From assembly GCA_964457365.1 (NCBI GenBank), contig CAYWFP010000007.1:1-64000 (forward strand): a DNA stretch of 64,000 nucleotides, written 5' to 3'. Shown here one piece after another: positions 41,492 through 50,665 of the stretch; position 1 is the first letter of the stretch; every line of letters begins with the position of its first letter. The DNA comes from CAYWFP01 sp964457365. Its GTDB lineage: Bacteria; Planctomycetota; SZUA-567. The position numbers and the translations under genes are program-made. The notes under the pieces are model-generated. The model worked only from the letters and a program-made list of their open reading frames with translations. It was not told the origin of the DNA and searched no databases.

Positions 41492-42712
41492 ATGCGCCGC
41501 GAATCCGCACTCGACGGCCGGGTCAACCTGTTGGCGCTGTCGTGGTGCATCAACATCTTCGCGCTCTCGATCACCTATCCCTTTCTGCCGATCTACCTCC
41601 ACAGCCAGCGGGGGTACGCCCTGGGGCTGGTGGGCTTGATTTACCCGGTCATGGGGCTGGGGCGCGTGCTCGCGCCATTGCTGAGCGGCCATCTCATCGA
41701 CGGCATCGGGCGGCGGCGGGTGCTGATCCTGAGTCCGCTGGCGCGCGGGGCGACCTACGGCGGGCTGGTGGTGCTGGCGCTCTTCGAGGCGCCGCTCTGG
41801 GCCATCGCCGCGGTGCTCTTCCTCGGCGCGGTCATCGGCGAGTTCTTCAGCACCAGTGCCGACGCGTACCTGACCGACATCACCCGCGCGCGGCAGCGTG
41901 CCGAGGCGTTCAGCCGCATCCGCATCGGCATCAATGTCGGCTGGGTGCTCGGGCCGATGATCGGGGCGTACCTGGCCTTCACCCCTTTCGCGCTGCTCTT
42001 CGGCATCACCGCGGTCGTCTGTTGCGTGCCGGCGGTGCTGGCGAGGCGCTGGTGCCCGGAGACCGCGACGGCCGCGGCAGGCCCGCCGCCGCCATTGCGG
42101 CAATTCGTGCAGACGCTGCGCGCGGACAGGGCGTTTCTGTTCCTGCTGCTGCTGATCCTGCTGCTCTACTTGACCCAGAGCCAGCTCGCCTCCACGCTCT
42201 CGGTCTATGCCAAGGAGACCGTCGGCATCACGCGCATCGAACTGGGATTGCTGTACACGCTCAACGGCTTGCTGGTGATCCTCCTGACGCTGCCGTGCAA
42301 CTGGTGCCTGGCGCGGGTCAATGCCGCGCTGCGCCTGGCGCTCGGGGCGGCGCTGCTGGCGGCGGGTTACTTCGCCATCGGGTTGTGCGACCGGTGGGCG
42401 GGGCTGCTCGGGGCGGTGAGCGTCTTCACTCTGGGCGAGATCCTGGCCAACCCGGTTCTCGGCGCGACCGCCAGCCGCTTGGCCCCGGCGGGCATGATCG
42501 GCCGCTACATGGGCGCTTACCGCCTCGCCTTCGCCCTGGGCATGTCGCTGGGGCCGTGGTTCGGCGCGGTGCTGTACGAGCACTGGCAGGGCGCGGGCGT
42601 GGCGCTGTGGGGGAGCCTGGCGCTGGGGGCGATCATGGCCTTCTTCGGCTTTTTGGCCCTGATCCGCCACCCGGTCATGCAGCCGGAGGCGGCGGAAACG
42701 CCCGAGTCGTGA
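41492..42712 (+). CDS. MFS transporter
   Basis: This 406-residue protein has twelve membrane helices. The start is MRRESALDGRVNLLALSWCI at 41492, chosen because GGAGG lies 5 bases upstream; an upstream ATG at 41465 has no such site. The loop 2-3 motif is GHLIDGIGRRRVLILSPLAR, the major facilitator signature. The layout resembles drug- or sugar-efflux permeases of the YajR/MdtG type, but no substrate can be assigned. No local regulator gene is present. Confidence 0.82.
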   Translation: MRRESALDGRVNLLALSWCINIFALSITYPFLPIYLHSQRGYALGLVGLIYPVMGLGRVLAPLLSGHLIDGIGRRRVLILSPLARGATYGGLVVLALFEAPLWAIAAVLFLGAVIGEFFSTSADAYLTDITRARQRAEAFSRIRIGINVGWVLGPMIGAYLAFTPFALLFGITAVVCCVPAVLARRWCPETATAAAGPPPPLRQFVQTLRADRAFLFLLLLILLLYLTQSQLASTLSVYAKETVGITRIELGLLYTLNGLLVILLTLPCNWCLARVNAALRLALGAALLAAGYFAIGLCDRWAGLLGAVSVFTLGEILANPVLGATASRLAPAGMIGRYMGAYRLAFALGMSLGPWFGAVLYEHWQGAGVALWGSLALGAIMAFFGFLALIRHPVMQPEAAETPES

Positions 42713-42847
42713 GAGCCGATCATTATCGGGGCTTTATCCTACGCGGAAATAGCGATTTATTCGTTGCGCGCATTTCCGAAATAAGGTAAGCTAACTTCGG
42801 GCTAAAATGTATTTTATGACATGTCATCGGGAGAGCGGGAGGGGGCG

Positions 42848-43258
42848 ATGCCGGCAGAGCACCGGGATACTCAAGAAGTATACAAGATGAGTACCAAGCA
42901 GATGGGGGAGGTGATCCAGAATTACCTTCATTCGCGTCTGGGGATCGAGGTGATGACCTACTTCGTCCGCAGCAAGAAGGACGTCGGCGCTGTCGGCGAC
43001 ATTGCCAAGGCGATCAAGCGCGACGAGCAGGAGGTGCGCAGGATGTGCAAGCAATTGACCACGCGCACGGTCCTGAAATCCATTGGCGGCGATGTCTACA
43101 ATTTTGCCACCGAGGCGCAGCTTCAGGAGCAGATCACCCAGACGGTCAAGCGCTGGCAAGTCCCGCAGGAGCGCCACCGCCTCTTCCCGTTCCTCAAAGA
43201 GGAGGAGCAGAAGAAAGCGGGATTCTTCGACAAGCTGCTGGGGATCTTCAAGAAATAG
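42848..43258 (+). CDS. Small protein with winged-helix-like character
   Basis: This 136-residue protein starts at 42848 (MPAEHRDTQEVYKMSTKQMG) after a GGGAGGGGG ribosome site; an ATG at 42821 is possible but lacks one. The middle (DVGAVGDIAKAIKRDEQEVRRM, then CKQLTTRTVLKSIGGDVYNF) has the helix-turn-helix-wing rhythm of a winged helix that reads out degraded or alternative states, and the C-terminus is helical and basic. Residue composition suits a cytosolic DNA-binding or adaptor protein. The family is not recognised. An AT-rich region with TAAAAT lies upstream. Confidence 0.55.
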   Translation: MPAEHRDTQEVYKMSTKQMGEVIQNYLHSRLGIEVMTYFVRSKKDVGAVGDIAKAIKRDEQEVRRMCKQLTTRTVLKSIGGDVYNFATEAQLQEQITQTVKRWQVPQERHRLFPFLKEEEQKKAGFFDKLLGIFKK

Positions 43259-43265
43259 CCGCGGG

Positions 43266-43592
43266 TCAGAGCAGCCGGCGGCGCCCGGTAAGGAGGTTGA
43301 GCGCATAGCCGGCGGCGGCGAAGACGAGACCGACCACGAGAATCCCCACCAGTCCCGCGCAGGTTTTCGAGACCTGGAAATTGAAGACCGGGCTGAAGAG
43401 GTGGGTATAGCTCCAGTGTCCGGCTTTGACCCCGGGCCAGAGAACAAACTGCGCCCACCGTTCGGCCGGATACGGCAGGCGCAGGAACGGGATAATCCGC
43501 CACGAGCCCCACTGTACGTATCCTGCCGCCAGCGCCAGTCCGGCCAGAAAGCCGCAAACCACGTAACCGCTTCGCATAGCGCGCTTTGCCAC
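43266..43592 (-). CDS. Small three-pass membrane protein
   Basis: With a GTG start at 43592 (GGGAGAA lies 6 bases before it) the product is 108 residues, beginning MAKRAMRSGYVVCGFLAGLA. An ATG at 43637 would add 15 residues. Three hydrophobic segments are separated by a Trp/Pro-rich loop (GSWRIIPFLRLPYPAERWAQ). No family recognised. It is convergent with the winged-helix-like gene, 7 bases apart, without a visible terminator. Confidence 0.5.
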   Translation of the reverse strand: MAKRAMRSGYVVCGFLAGLALAAGYVQWGSWRIIPFLRLPYPAERWAQFVLWPGVKAGHWSYTHLFSPVFNFQVSKTCAGLVGILVVGLVFAAAGYALNLLTGRRRLL

Positions 43593-43710
43593 GATTTCTC
43601 CCGGGCGAATCCGCAGGCGATGGTCTGGATAGGACATCGGCGAAATCGCCCCTGCGCTTCAGCGCAAACGGAATCGGTTGCCGCAGGCGGGCAGGCGGCG
43701 GAATATTTGC

Positions 43711-43738
43711 TTGACTATTTGCCCGTGGCGGATAGTCT
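43711..43738 (+). promoter_or_regulatory. Candidate promoter of the rpmF-fab operon
   Basis: TTGACT (43711-43716), 16-base spacer, TAGTCT (43733-43738), about 140 bases before rpmF. The -35 is good and the -10 weak. The 43740-43883 leader holds no gene; the DUF177 gene that often precedes rpmF is absent. Confidence 0.4.
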
Positions 43739-43883
43739 TCTCGTTTTGCCCTTCGCCACGAGGGCCGTGCCGCAGCAGGTCGGATCGACGCCGGCGGCAA
43801 GGTCGTCTGCCCCGTTCCGGGGTGGCGAGGGTGTGTCGTTTCGTCCGGTCGCATTGCCGGTCCGTTTGCAGGAGAATGGCGTC

Positions 43884-44066
43884 ATGGCGGTTCCCAGACA
43901 CAAGCTTTCCAAGGCCAAGAAGCGTCAGCGGCGCGCACACCACGCGCGCACCCCGTCGAACCACGCTGCCTGTCCGCGGTGCAACGCCGCGAAGCTGCCC
44001 CACCGCGTCTGCAGCAACTGCGGGTTCTACAAGGGCGAGCAGAAGATCGCCGTCGAGGAATTCTGA
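43884..44066 (+). CDS. rpmF: Ribosomal protein bL32
   Basis: This 60-residue protein has the bL32 start MAVPRHKLSKAKKRQRRAHH and a four-Cys zinc ribbon (CPRCNAAKLPHRVCSNCGFY), with C-x2-C twice. AGGAGA precedes the ATG. The rpmF-plsX-fab order is a classic bacterial arrangement linking ribosome supply with membrane lipid synthesis. Confidence 0.97.
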   Translation: MAVPRHKLSKAKKRQRRAHHARTPSNHAACPRCNAAKLPHRVCSNCGFYKGEQKIAVEEF

Positions 44067-44147
44067 CGCCGCGCGCGCCGCCGCCGCACGGTCACGGTGC
44101 GCGCTCAACGCCGGGCGGTATCCGGCGCGCCGGAAGGATTTGTATCG

Positions 44148-45188
44148 ATGCGCCTAGCCATTGACGCCATGGGCAACGACCAGGGATGCGACCCGATCCT
44201 CAAGGGTGTCGCGGACTTTCTGCGCGAGAACGCCGATACGCAGATCGTGCTCGTCGGCGACGAGGCCCGGCTCGTATCGGGGTTGAAACGCGTCGGCCTC
44301 GAGGCCAACGCCGCGCTCGAGATCGTCCACGCCTCGCAGGTGGTGGAGATGGGCGACAAGCTCGCCGACCTGCGCGAGAAGAAGGACAGCTCCATCATGC
44401 GCCTGGTCGAGGTCGTCAAGGACGGCCGCGCCGAGGCGATGGTCGCTCTCGGCAACACCATGGCCACCGTCGCGGCGACGACGCTGAAGCTGCGCACCCT
44501 CAAGGGCGTCCGCCGCCCCGGCATCGCCGTGCCGATGCCCGCGCGTCACGGCGCCTGCGTGGTCATCGACATGGGCGCCAACACCGCATGCAAGCCCGAC
44601 CACCTCCTCGACTACGGGGTCATGGCCTCGCTGTATGCCGAGAAGGTCTTGCGCATCGCTTCGCCGCGGGTGGGGCTGCTGAACGTCGGCGAGGAGCACG
44701 GCAAGGGCAACGTCATGCTGCGCACGGCCTTCTCCCTGCTGGAGAAGGCGCCGATCAACTTCATCGGCAATATCGAGGGCGGCAGCGTCTTCGACGGCAC
44801 CTGCGACGTGGTCGTCTGCGACGGCTTCGTCGGCAACGTGCTGCTCAAGGCGAGCGAGGAACTGGCCGCCACGGTCACCGACTGGCTGCGCAAGGCGCTG
44901 ACGAGTTCGCTCCGCTGCCGGCTGGGCGCGTGGCTGGCCAAGCCGGCTTTCGGCATACTGAAGCGCCATATCAGCTATGCCACTTACGGCGGTGCGCCAT
45001 TGCTTGGCATCAACGGGATCTGTATCATTGGACACGGTCGCAGCAGCGCCTTCGCGGTCAACAACGCCTTGCGCGTGGCCAAGGAGAGCATCGCCGTCGG
45101 TCTCAACCGGATGATCAACGAGACCGAGGAGTCGTTGCAGGGGGCGAAGGCGGCGGCGCTGGAGGCGGCGTCGGAAGCGACCGCCTAG
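44148..45188 (+). CDS. plsX: Phosphate acyltransferase PlsX
   Basis: This 346-residue enzyme makes acyl-phosphate from acyl-ACP, feeding PlsY in phospholipid synthesis. MRLAIDAMGNDQGCDPILKG at the start, VMVALGNTMATVAAT-type AEAMVALGNTMATV, RPGIAVPMPARHGACVVIDMGAN, GLLNVGEEHGKGN, DVVVCDGFVGNVLLKASE and YATYGGAPLLGINGICIIGHG are all family motifs. The start at 44148 follows AAGGA. It is 82 bases from rpmF and 28 from fabD. Confidence 0.97.
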   Translation: MRLAIDAMGNDQGCDPILKGVADFLRENADTQIVLVGDEARLVSGLKRVGLEANAALEIVHASQVVEMGDKLADLREKKDSSIMRLVEVVKDGRAEAMVALGNTMATVAATTLKLRTLKGVRRPGIAVPMPARHGACVVIDMGANTACKPDHLLDYGVMASLYAEKVLRIASPRVGLLNVGEEHGKGNVMLRTAFSLLEKAPINFIGNIEGGSVFDGTCDVVVCDGFVGNVLLKASEELAATVTDWLRKALTSSLRCRLGAWLAKPAFGILKRHISYATYGGAPLLGINGICIIGHGRSSAFAVNNALRVAKESIAVGLNRMINETEESLQGAKAAALEAASEATA

Positions 45189-45216
45189 CGTGTAGCTTGA
45201 CTCGGGGGAGTCCGTA

Positions 45217-46146
45217 GTGCGCAAGGGTTTTCTGCTCTTTCCCGGCCAGGGCGCGCAGGTGCCGGGCATGGCCCGGGACGTCTACGAAACCGGCGGCCAC
45301 GGCCAGGCGCTCTTCGACGAGGCCAGCGAGATCCTCGGCTACGACCTGCCGGCGATGGTCTTCCAGAGCGAGAAGGAGACGCTGGCGCAGACGGCGAACT
45401 GCCAGCCGGCGCTGCTGGTGGCTTCGCTGGCGCTGCTGGAGACGCTGCGCGAGCGCGCCGGCGTCGAGATCCTCGGCGCCATGGGGCTCTCGCTCGGGGA
45501 GTACACGGCGCTGGTGGCGCTGGACGCGATGGACTTCGCCGAGGCGGTGCGGCTGGTGCGGCGGCGCGGAGAGTTGATGGAAGAGGCCGCGCGCGGCACC
45601 GAGACGGGGATGCTCTCGGTGATCGGCCTGGAGGACGAGCGGGTCGAGGCGATCTGTCGGGAGGCGGCCGCGGCGGGGGCGGTGGTGCCGGCGAACTACA
45701 ACGCGCCGGGGCAACTGGTGCTCAGTGGCGAGATCGTGGCGCTGGAGAAGGCGGGGGAACTGGCCAAAGCGGCCGGCGCCAAGCGCTGTATCCGCCTCAA
45801 CGTCAGCGGCGCTTTTCACTCGCCGATCCAGGAGCCCGCGCGCCAGGGGCTGCAGCAGGCGCTGGCGGAGGTGATGCTGCGCGAGCCGGCGGCGACGTTC
45901 GTCAACAACGCCGACGCGCGGGAACTGCGCGATCCCGAAGCGATCCGCGCGAGCCTGGCGCGGCAACTGGTCAGCCCGGTGCGCTGGCGCCAGAGTTGCG
46001 AGGCGGTGGCGGACGGGGGCGTGACGCGCTTTTTCGAGGTCGGCCCGGGCAAGGTCTGCCAGGGGCTGATGAAACGCATCCGGCCGGAGGCCACGGTCAC
46101 GCCGGTCGGTACGCTGGCGCAGATCGAGGCGCTGGCGGAGGCATGA
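45217..46146 (+). CDS. fabD: Malonyl-CoA:ACP transacylase
   Basis: This 309-residue protein starts at a GTG at 45217 after GGGGGAG. LFPGQGAQVPGMARD is the family start, the nucleophile Ser lies in MGLSLGEYTALVAL (about residue 91), the Arg in LVRRRGELMEEAA (about residue 116), and the His in NVSGAFHSPIQEPA (about residue 200), followed by FFEVGPGKV. It charges ACP with malonate for FabF. Spacing to fabG is 10 bases. Confidence 0.96.
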   Translation: MRKGFLLFPGQGAQVPGMARDVYETGGHGQALFDEASEILGYDLPAMVFQSEKETLAQTANCQPALLVASLALLETLRERAGVEILGAMGLSLGEYTALVALDAMDFAEAVRLVRRRGELMEEAARGTETGMLSVIGLEDERVEAICREAAAAGAVVPANYNAPGQLVLSGEIVALEKAGELAKAAGAKRCIRLNVSGAFHSPIQEPARQGLQQALAEVMLREPAATFVNNADARELRDPEAIRASLARQLVSPVRWRQSCEAVADGGVTRFFEVGPGKVCQGLMKRIRPEATVTPVGTLAQIEALAEA

Positions 46147-46156
46147 GGAGACGGCT

Positions 46157-46912
46157 TTGACAGCATCAAGCGACATGCAGGGGCGCAACGCCATCGTCAC
46201 CGGCGGCGCGCGCGGCATCGGCGAGGCCATCGCGGTCCGCCTGGCGCGACGCGGCTGCAACATCATTCTCTGGGACGTGATGGAGGACGCCGCCACGACC
46301 GCGGCCGAGGCCATCGCCGGGGAGTACGGCGTCAAGACGCGCGGCATGGCCGTCGACGTCACCGACAGCGCGGCGGTGGACGCCGCGGCCAAGAACCTCA
46401 AGAACGACTGGGGCACGCTCGACGTTCTGATCAACAACGCGGGCATCACCCGCGACAACGTGCTTCTGCGCATGAGCGACGAGGAGTGGGACGCGGTGTT
46501 GCGCATCAACCTCAAGGGCGTCTTCCTGGTGACGCGGGCGGCGGGCCGCTACATGCTCAAGCAGCGCGCCGGCAGCATCGTCAACGTCGCCAGCGTCGTG
46601 GGGGTGATGGGAAACGCCGGGCAGGCCAACTACGCCGCGAGCAAGGCCGGCGTGATCGGCCTGACCAAGACGACGGCCAAGGAGTTCGCCAGCCGCGGGG
46701 TGCGCTGCAACGCCGTGGCGCCGGGGTATATCCAGACCGCCATGACCGACCAGCTTTCCGAGGAGGTGCGGCAGATGATGCTGGGGCTGATCCCGCTGGG
46801 CGGTTTCGGCACGGCCGAGGCGGTGGCCCAGGGCGCGGCCTTCCTCGCCTCCGACGAGGCGGAGTATATCACCGGCCAGGTCTTGCATATCGACGGCGGA
46901 ATGGTTATGTAA
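46157..46912 (+). CDS. fabG: 3-oxoacyl-ACP reductase
   Basis: This 251-residue short-chain dehydrogenase reduces beta-ketoacyl-ACP with NADPH. The cofactor motif is VTGGARGIGEAIA (about residues 14-26), NNAG is in VLINNAGITRDNVLLRM, the catalytic Ser is in VNVASVVGVMGNAGQ and Tyr-Lys is in ANYAASKAGVIGLTK (about residues 158-162). The start is probably the TTG at 46157 after GAGGAG; the ATG at 46175 is the alternative. It precedes acpP by 86 bases. Confidence 0.95.
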   Translation: MTASSDMQGRNAIVTGGARGIGEAIAVRLARRGCNIILWDVMEDAATTAAEAIAGEYGVKTRGMAVDVTDSAAVDAAAKNLKNDWGTLDVLINNAGITRDNVLLRMSDEEWDAVLRINLKGVFLVTRAAGRYMLKQRAGSIVNVASVVGVMGNAGQANYAASKAGVIGLTKTTAKEFASRGVRCNAVAPGYIQTAMTDQLSEEVRQMMLGLIPLGGFGTAEAVAQGAAFLASDEAEYITGQVLHIDGGMVM

Positions 46913-46998
46913 GAGAGGGGTCCGCGGGGCGGACCGGCAGGAAAACCCGGACGCGGCGTCCGCCGCGACGATTCGTGACATGGAGGAAAGGAAGGCAG

Positions 46999-47250
46999 AT
47001 GACCAAAGACGAAATCATGGCCAAGGTGACCGACATCATCTGCGAGCAGTTGTCGGTGGAGCGTGAGAAGGTGACGGCGAACACCTCGTTCGTGGATGAT
47101 CTGGGAGCCGACAGCCTCGACATCGCCGAGGTCATCATGGAGTTCGAGGACGAGTTCGACATCAATATCCCCGACGACGAGATGGAAGGCATCAAGACCG
47201 TCGGCGCCGCCGTCGACTTCATCGAGAAGCTCATGCAGGAGAAAAGCTGA
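46999..47250 (+). CDS. acpP: Acyl carrier protein
   Basis: This 83-residue acidic four-helix protein starts MTKDEIMAKVTDIICEQLSV. The 4'-phosphopantetheine attachment Ser is in DDLGADSLDIAEVIM (about residue 40), followed by FEDEFDINIPDDE. AAGGAAGG precedes the ATG. It carries acyl chains for FabD, FabG and FabF, encoded on either side. Confidence 0.97.
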   Translation: MTKDEIMAKVTDIICEQLSVEREKVTANTSFVDDLGADSLDIAEVIMEFEDEFDINIPDDEMEGIKTVGAAVDFIEKLMQEKS

Positions 47251-47256
47251 CGCGTC

Positions 47257-48519
47257 ATGGGTAAAAGCATCGAACTGAAGCGTGTCGTCGTCACCGGCAT
47301 CGGACAGGTCACCCCCATCGGCATCGGCGCCGAGGCCAGTTGGCGGGCCGCCCTCGACGGCGTCAGCGGCGCGGACTTGATCGGCACCTTCGACCATCAC
47401 GACTTCGCCGTCCATTTCGCCTGCGAGGTGAAGGGGTTCGATCCGGGCGACTGGATGGACAAGCGCGACGTCCGCCGCTGCGACCGCTTCACTCACATGG
47501 CCGTGGCCTCCTGTCGCATGGCCTACGAGGACGCCAAGCTCTCGGCCGACGGACTGGACCGCAACCGCTGCGGCGTCGTCTTCGGCAGCGGCATCGGCGG
47601 CATCCTCTCGGTCGAGGAACAGATCATCGAGCGCTACATGAAGAAGGGCGCGGGCAAGATCAGCCCCTTCACCATCCCGCTGCTGATGATCAACTGCGCG
47701 CCGGGGCAGATCGCCATCGAGTTCGGTTTCCAGGGCATCAACTACGCTCCGGTAACCGCCTGCGCCTCGGCCAGCCACTCGCTGGGCCTGGCTTTCCGTC
47801 ATCTCCAGCTCGGCGAAGCGGACGTGATGATCTCCGGCGGCTCCGAGGCCGGGATCTCGATCCTGGGCCTGGGCGGCTTCAGTAATATGAAAGCGCTCTC
47901 GACGCGCAACGACGACCCGACCACGGCCAGCCGCCCGTTCGACAAGGAGCGCGACGGCTTCGTCATGGGCGAGGGCGCGGGCGCGCTGGTGCTGGAGGAG
48001 TACGAGCACGCCAAGCGCCGCGGCGCGCCCGTCTACGCGGAATTCCTCGGCTGCGGCATGACCGACGACGCGCATCACATCACCGCGCCCGAGGAGACCG
48101 GCGAAGGCGCCGCGCGGGCGATTAAGCTGGCGCTCGCCGACGGCGAGGTCGCGCCGGAGCAGCTCGATTACATCAACGCTCACGGCACCTCCACGCCGTA
48201 CAACGACAAGACCGAGACCAAGGCGATCAAGCAGGCGCTCGGGGAGGAGAACGCACGCCGGGTGGCCGTCAGTTCCACCAAGGGCTGCACCGGGCACCTG
48301 CTGGGCGCGGCGGGGGCGGTCGAACTGGGTTTTCTCGCCAAGGCCATCGCGACCGACACGATCCCGCCGACGATCAACTATACCACGCCCGACCCGGAGT
48401 GCGACCTGGACTATACCCCCAACCGGCCGGCCAAGCGGGAGATCCGCCACGGACTCTCCAACTCGCTCGGGTTCGGCGGACACAATATCGCCCTCTTGCT
48501 CGGAAAATACGCCGACTGA
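47257..48519 (+). CDS. fabF: Beta-ketoacyl-ACP synthase II
   Basis: This 420-residue condensing enzyme begins KRVVVTGIGQVTPIGIGAEA. The Cys-His-His triad is in PVTACASASHSLGLA (about residue 170), NAHGTSTPYNDKTE (about residue 308) and STKGCTGHLLGAAGAVE (about residue 346); GFGGHN ends the core. It elongates acyl-ACP with malonyl-ACP. The His region reads STKGCTG rather than the common STKSMTG, a mild variant. It lies 6 bases after acpP and ends the operon. Confidence 0.96.
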   Translation: MGKSIELKRVVVTGIGQVTPIGIGAEASWRAALDGVSGADLIGTFDHHDFAVHFACEVKGFDPGDWMDKRDVRRCDRFTHMAVASCRMAYEDAKLSADGLDRNRCGVVFGSGIGGILSVEEQIIERYMKKGAGKISPFTIPLLMINCAPGQIAIEFGFQGINYAPVTACASASHSLGLAFRHLQLGEADVMISGGSEAGISILGLGGFSNMKALSTRNDDPTTASRPFDKERDGFVMGEGAGALVLEEYEHAKRRGAPVYAEFLGCGMTDDAHHITAPEETGEGAARAIKLALADGEVAPEQLDYINAHGTSTPYNDKTETKAIKQALGEENARRVAVSSTKGCTGHLLGAAGAVELGFLAKAIATDTIPPTINYTTPDPECDLDYTPNRPAKREIRHGLSNSLGFGGHNIALLLGKYAD

Positions 48520-48549
48520 ATCCCCGTGCGCTTCCGGCGGAATTCCCTA

Positions 48550-48578
48550 TTTACGATCCTCCCCCGCGCGGATAAGAT
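48550..48578 (+). promoter_or_regulatory. Candidate promoter of the etf operon
   Basis: TTTACG (48550-48555), 17-base spacer, TAAGAT (48573-48578), about 58 bases before etfB. Each box has two mismatches. Confidence 0.42.
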
Positions 48579-48636
48579 TGTACCGTTTGTGCGCCACGAA
48601 TTGCGCTGTCCCGCGACGCCGCGAAGGATCCGGCCC

Positions 48637-49422
48637 GTGCGTATTCTCGTCTGCATCAAGCAGGTCCCCGATACCGCCGAGGTGCGGATCGACCCGGAGA
48701 CCAACACGCTGATCCGCGAGGGCGTGGCCGCCATCGTCAATCCCTTCGACGCCTTCGCCATCGAGGAGGGCGTGCGCCTGCGCGAACGCTGCGGCGGTAC
48801 GGTGACGGTGCTGAGCATGGGGCCGCCGCAGGTGGAGAAGAGCCTGCGCGACGCCATCGCCCTCGGCGCCGACGAGGCGGTCTTGGTATCGGACCGGGCC
48901 TTTGCCGGCGCGGATACCTGGGCCACGAGCCTGACGCTGGCCAAGGCCGTCGAGACGCTCGGTGCGGACCTGGTGCTCTGCGGCAAGCAGGCCATCGACG
49001 GCGACACCGCGCAGGTGGGCCCGGGCATCGCCGCGCACCTGGACTGGCCGCAGGTCTGCTACGTCTCGAAGATCGTGTCGATCGAACCGGAGACGGCGAC
49101 GGCGGAGCGCATCCTCGACACGGGCTACGAAACGATCGCGGTGACGCTGCCGGCGGTCTTCACCGTGGTCAAGGAGATCAACGAGCCGCGCCTGCCGAGC
49201 CTGCGCGGCAAGATCCGCGCGCGTCGCGCGGCAGTGCCGGTCTGGACCAACGAGCGGCTGGCGCTCGACCCGGCGCGCATCGGCTTGAACGGGTCGCCGA
49301 CGGCGGTGGAGAAGATTTTCTCGCCCCCGCCGCGTGCCGCGGGCGAGCGGATCGTCGCGCCGACGCCGCGGGAGCAGGCGCGGGAGCTGTTGACGCGTCT
49401 GCGCGCGGGTGGAATCGTCTGA
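48637..49422 (+). CDS. etfB: Electron-transfer flavoprotein beta subunit
   Basis: This 261-residue protein begins at a GTG at 48637 (MRILVCIKQVPDTAEVRIDP) after AAGGA. DAFAIEEGVRLRER, VTVLSMGPPQVEKSLRDAIALGADEAVLVSD, LVLCGKQAIDGDTAQVGPGIAAHL and the late EINEPRLPSLRGKIRARR are EtfB marks. It binds AMP or FAD and pairs with the FeS-bearing alpha subunit 13 bases downstream. The type seen in anaerobes with lactate, caffeyl-CoA or butyryl-CoA bifurcating systems. Confidence 0.95.
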   Translation: MRILVCIKQVPDTAEVRIDPETNTLIREGVAAIVNPFDAFAIEEGVRLRERCGGTVTVLSMGPPQVEKSLRDAIALGADEAVLVSDRAFAGADTWATSLTLAKAVETLGADLVLCGKQAIDGDTAQVGPGIAAHLDWPQVCYVSKIVSIEPETATAERILDTGYETIAVTLPAVFTVVKEINEPRLPSLRGKIRARRAAVPVWTNERLALDPARIGLNGSPTAVEKIFSPPPRAAGERIVAPTPREQARELLTRLRAGGIV

Positions 49423-49435
49423 CGGAAACGCCGCG

Positions 49436-50665
49436 ATGAGCGAGAAACGTCTCGAGATCGATCACGAGAAATGCGACGGCTGCGGCGCCTGCGTGCGTAT
49501 CTGCCCCTTCGGCGCCATGGAGGTCGTCGGCGGCCGCGCGGTGGTCAACGACAACTGCGCCTTCTGCGGCGCGTGCGTGCGCGAGTGCGCCGGCGAGGCC
49601 ATCGCCCTCCGCCGCGCCGCACAGCGCCCGGCGGTGGATCTGGAGCAATACCGCGGCGTCTGGGTCTTCGGCGAGCAAGTCGACGGCGCGATCCAGCCGG
49701 TGGTGCCGGAACTCATCGCCAAGGGACGCGAACTGGCGGACAAGCTCGGCGAGCCGCTGGCGGTGGTGGTGCCGGGCGAGGGGATGGACGAGGCGTGCGC
49801 GGCGCTGCTGCGCCATCCCGTCGAGACGGTGCTGCAGGTCGACCATCCGCGGCTGCGCGCTTACGCGGCCGAGCCGTACGCGCGGGTGTTGACCGGCCTG
49901 ATCCGCGCGCGGAAGCCGGCGGTGGTGCTCGCGGGCGCGACCGCGATCGGCCGCAGCTTTCTCGCCCGCGTCGCCGTCGACTGCGGCACCGGGCTGACCG
50001 CCGACTGCACCGGCCTGGACGTCACCGCGGAGCGGCACCTGCTGCAGACGCGTCCGGCATTCGGCGGCAACATCATGGCGCGGATCCTCTGCCGGCGGCA
50101 CCGTCCGCAGATGGCCACGGTGCGGCACAAGGTCTTCAAGCCCGCCGCGGCCGGCAGCGGCATCGGCGGCACGGTCGAACGCATCGCCCCGGCGGAGAAC
50201 CTGCTGCGCAACCGCGCGCGGCGGATGGCGTTCCGCGCCGAGAAGGAATACGCGGAGAATATCGCCGAGGCCGACATCATCGTCGCCGGCGGCCGCGGCC
50301 TGGGCGGCTCCGACGGCTTCGCCCTGCTGCAGGCGCTGGCGCGGCGGCTGGGAGGAGCGGTGGGGGCCAGTCGCGCGGCGGTCGACGCGGGCTGGATTCC
50401 CTACAGCCACCAGGTCGGCCAGACCGGCAAGACGGTGGCGCCGAAGCTCTATATCGCCTGCGGCATCAGCGGCGCGGTGCAGCATCAGGTCGGCATGCAG
50501 GGCGAGACGATCGTGGCCATCAACAAGGACCCGTCCGCGCCGATCTTCGACCTGGCCACCTACGGCATCGTGGGCGACCTGTACGAGGTGGTGCCGGCCC
50601 TGCTGGAGGAATTCGAAGCCGGCGCGAATGTCCTCGGCGCGGCGCGTCAGGGGGCGAATTCATGA
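49436..50665 (+). CDS. etfA: Electron-transfer flavoprotein alpha subunit with N-terminal ferredoxin domain
   Basis: This 409-residue protein starts at 49436. Residues 10-65 form an 8-Cys ferredoxin (CDGCGACVRICPFGA and CAFCGACVRECAGEA) for two [4Fe-4S] clusters. The EtfA part follows (VWVFGEQVDGAIQPVVPELI, then GATAIGRSFLARVAV and the FAD-binding GQTGKTVAPKLYIACGISGA-VQHQVGM, INKDPSAPIFDLATYGIVGD). FeS-bearing EtfA subunits occur in anaerobes and can connect bifurcation to ferredoxin. No acyl-CoA or lactate dehydrogenase lies beside it, so the partner is unknown. The stop overlaps the next start (ATGA). Confidence 0.93.
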   Translation: MSEKRLEIDHEKCDGCGACVRICPFGAMEVVGGRAVVNDNCAFCGACVRECAGEAIALRRAAQRPAVDLEQYRGVWVFGEQVDGAIQPVVPELIAKGRELADKLGEPLAVVVPGEGMDEACAALLRHPVETVLQVDHPRLRAYAAEPYARVLTGLIRARKPAVVLAGATAIGRSFLARVAVDCGTGLTADCTGLDVTAERHLLQTRPAFGGNIMARILCRRHRPQMATVRHKVFKPAAAGSGIGGTVERIAPAENLLRNRARRMAFRAEKEYAENIAEADIIVAGGRGLGGSDGFALLQALARRLGGAVGASRAAVDAGWIPYSHQVGQTGKTVAPKLYIACGISGAVQHQVGMQGETIVAINKDPSAPIFDLATYGIVGDLYEVVPALLEEFEAGANVLGAARQGANS